From contig PLST01000544.1 in NCBI GenBank assembly GCA_003164255.1, forward strand, positions 1 through 6,704: a stretch of 6,704 nucleotides of DNA, read 5' to 3'. A model generated the notes under the pieces. That model had not been told where the DNA came from. It searched no databases and saw nothing but the letters and a program-made list of their open reading frames with translations. Each line of letters starts with the position of its first letter. Position 1 is the stretch's first letter. Source of the DNA: Acidobacteriaceae bacterium (lineage in GTDB: Bacteria > Acidobacteriota > Terriglobia > Terriglobales > Acidobacteriaceae). The position numbers were made by a program, and so were the translations under genes. Positions 6,647 through 6,704 of the stretch are shown one piece after another.

Positions 6647-6673
6647 CTGCCGACATGTTTTGGGTACTGCCGA
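6647..6673 (-). promoter_or_regulatory. Direct repeat TCGGCAG x2, 20-bp period, upstream of the exporter
   Basis: TCGGCAG occurs at 6667-6673 and again at 6647-6653 on the minus strand, exactly 20 bases apart, about two helical turns. It lies 77-103 bases upstream of ATG 6570, a plausible spot for a regulator site. A 7-bp repeat in so short a region can arise by chance, and I see no convincing -35/-10 pair nearby, so this is only a candidate operator. Confidence 0.25.
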
Positions 6674-6679
6674 TGGAGA

Positions 6680-6695
6680 AGCGAGGCCACTCGCT
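6680..6695. repeat. Perfect 6-bp inverted repeat with 4-base loop upstream of the exporter
   Basis: On the minus strand AGCGAG and CTCGCT flank the loop TGGC. The stem is GC-rich but is followed by TCTCC rather than a T-run, so it is at best a weak terminator of whatever gene lies upstream beyond the window, or an operator-like palindrome. Confidence 0.35.
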
Positions 6696-6704
6696 GCCGC
6701 TCGC

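Overview
The window holds part of an exopolysaccharide/capsule-type biosynthesis and export locus, with every gene I can support on the minus strand. In transcription order these are: a very large Wza-type outer-membrane export protein (start 6570, stop 3751), a Wzz-type polysaccharide co-polymerase (3568 to 2255), a GT4 glycosyltransferase (2067 to 931), and an acyltransferase-3 family membrane protein that starts at 704 and runs off the window at base 1.

The source looks like a Gram-negative (diderm) bacterium, because a Wza-type secretin implies an outer membrane. The Gln/Ser/Pro-rich N-terminal linker, multiple SLBB repeats, moderately high GC in the first three genes and loosely packed same-strand genes remind me of Acidobacteriota (Terriglobia-like). 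That placement comes from memory of similar proteins, not from any search, and is only moderately secure.

Layout: 6622-6704 is a short upstream region with a small perfect inverted repeat and a 7-bp direct repeat of 20-bp period, but no promoter I can defend. 3751-6570 is the exporter. 3569-3750 is a gap with a nested hairpin and a three-codon ORF touching the wzz start. 2255-3568 is the co-polymerase. 2068-2254 is a gap with a second nested hairpin. 931-2067 is the glycosyltransferase. 705-930 is a gap with nothing convincing. 1-704 is the acyltransferase, whose base composition (about 48% GC over bases 1-600 by hand count) is lower than that of the upstream genes (sampled lines 53-67%).

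How the genes would work together (inference from families): the glycosyltransferase adds a sugar to the lipid-linked repeat unit in the cytoplasm, the acyltransferase decorates the sugar with an acyl group at the inner membrane, the Wzz protein sets chain length and bridges the periplasm, and the Wza-like protein carries the polymer across the outer membrane. No flippase, polymerase, BY-kinase or priming transferase is visible here; they must lie outside the window or elsewhere in the genome. I found no RNA genes, CRISPR, insertion sequences or clear rho-independent terminators. The window reads mainly as a recognisable polysaccharide locus; the items worth a second look are the exporter architecture, the structured gaps and the compositional shift.
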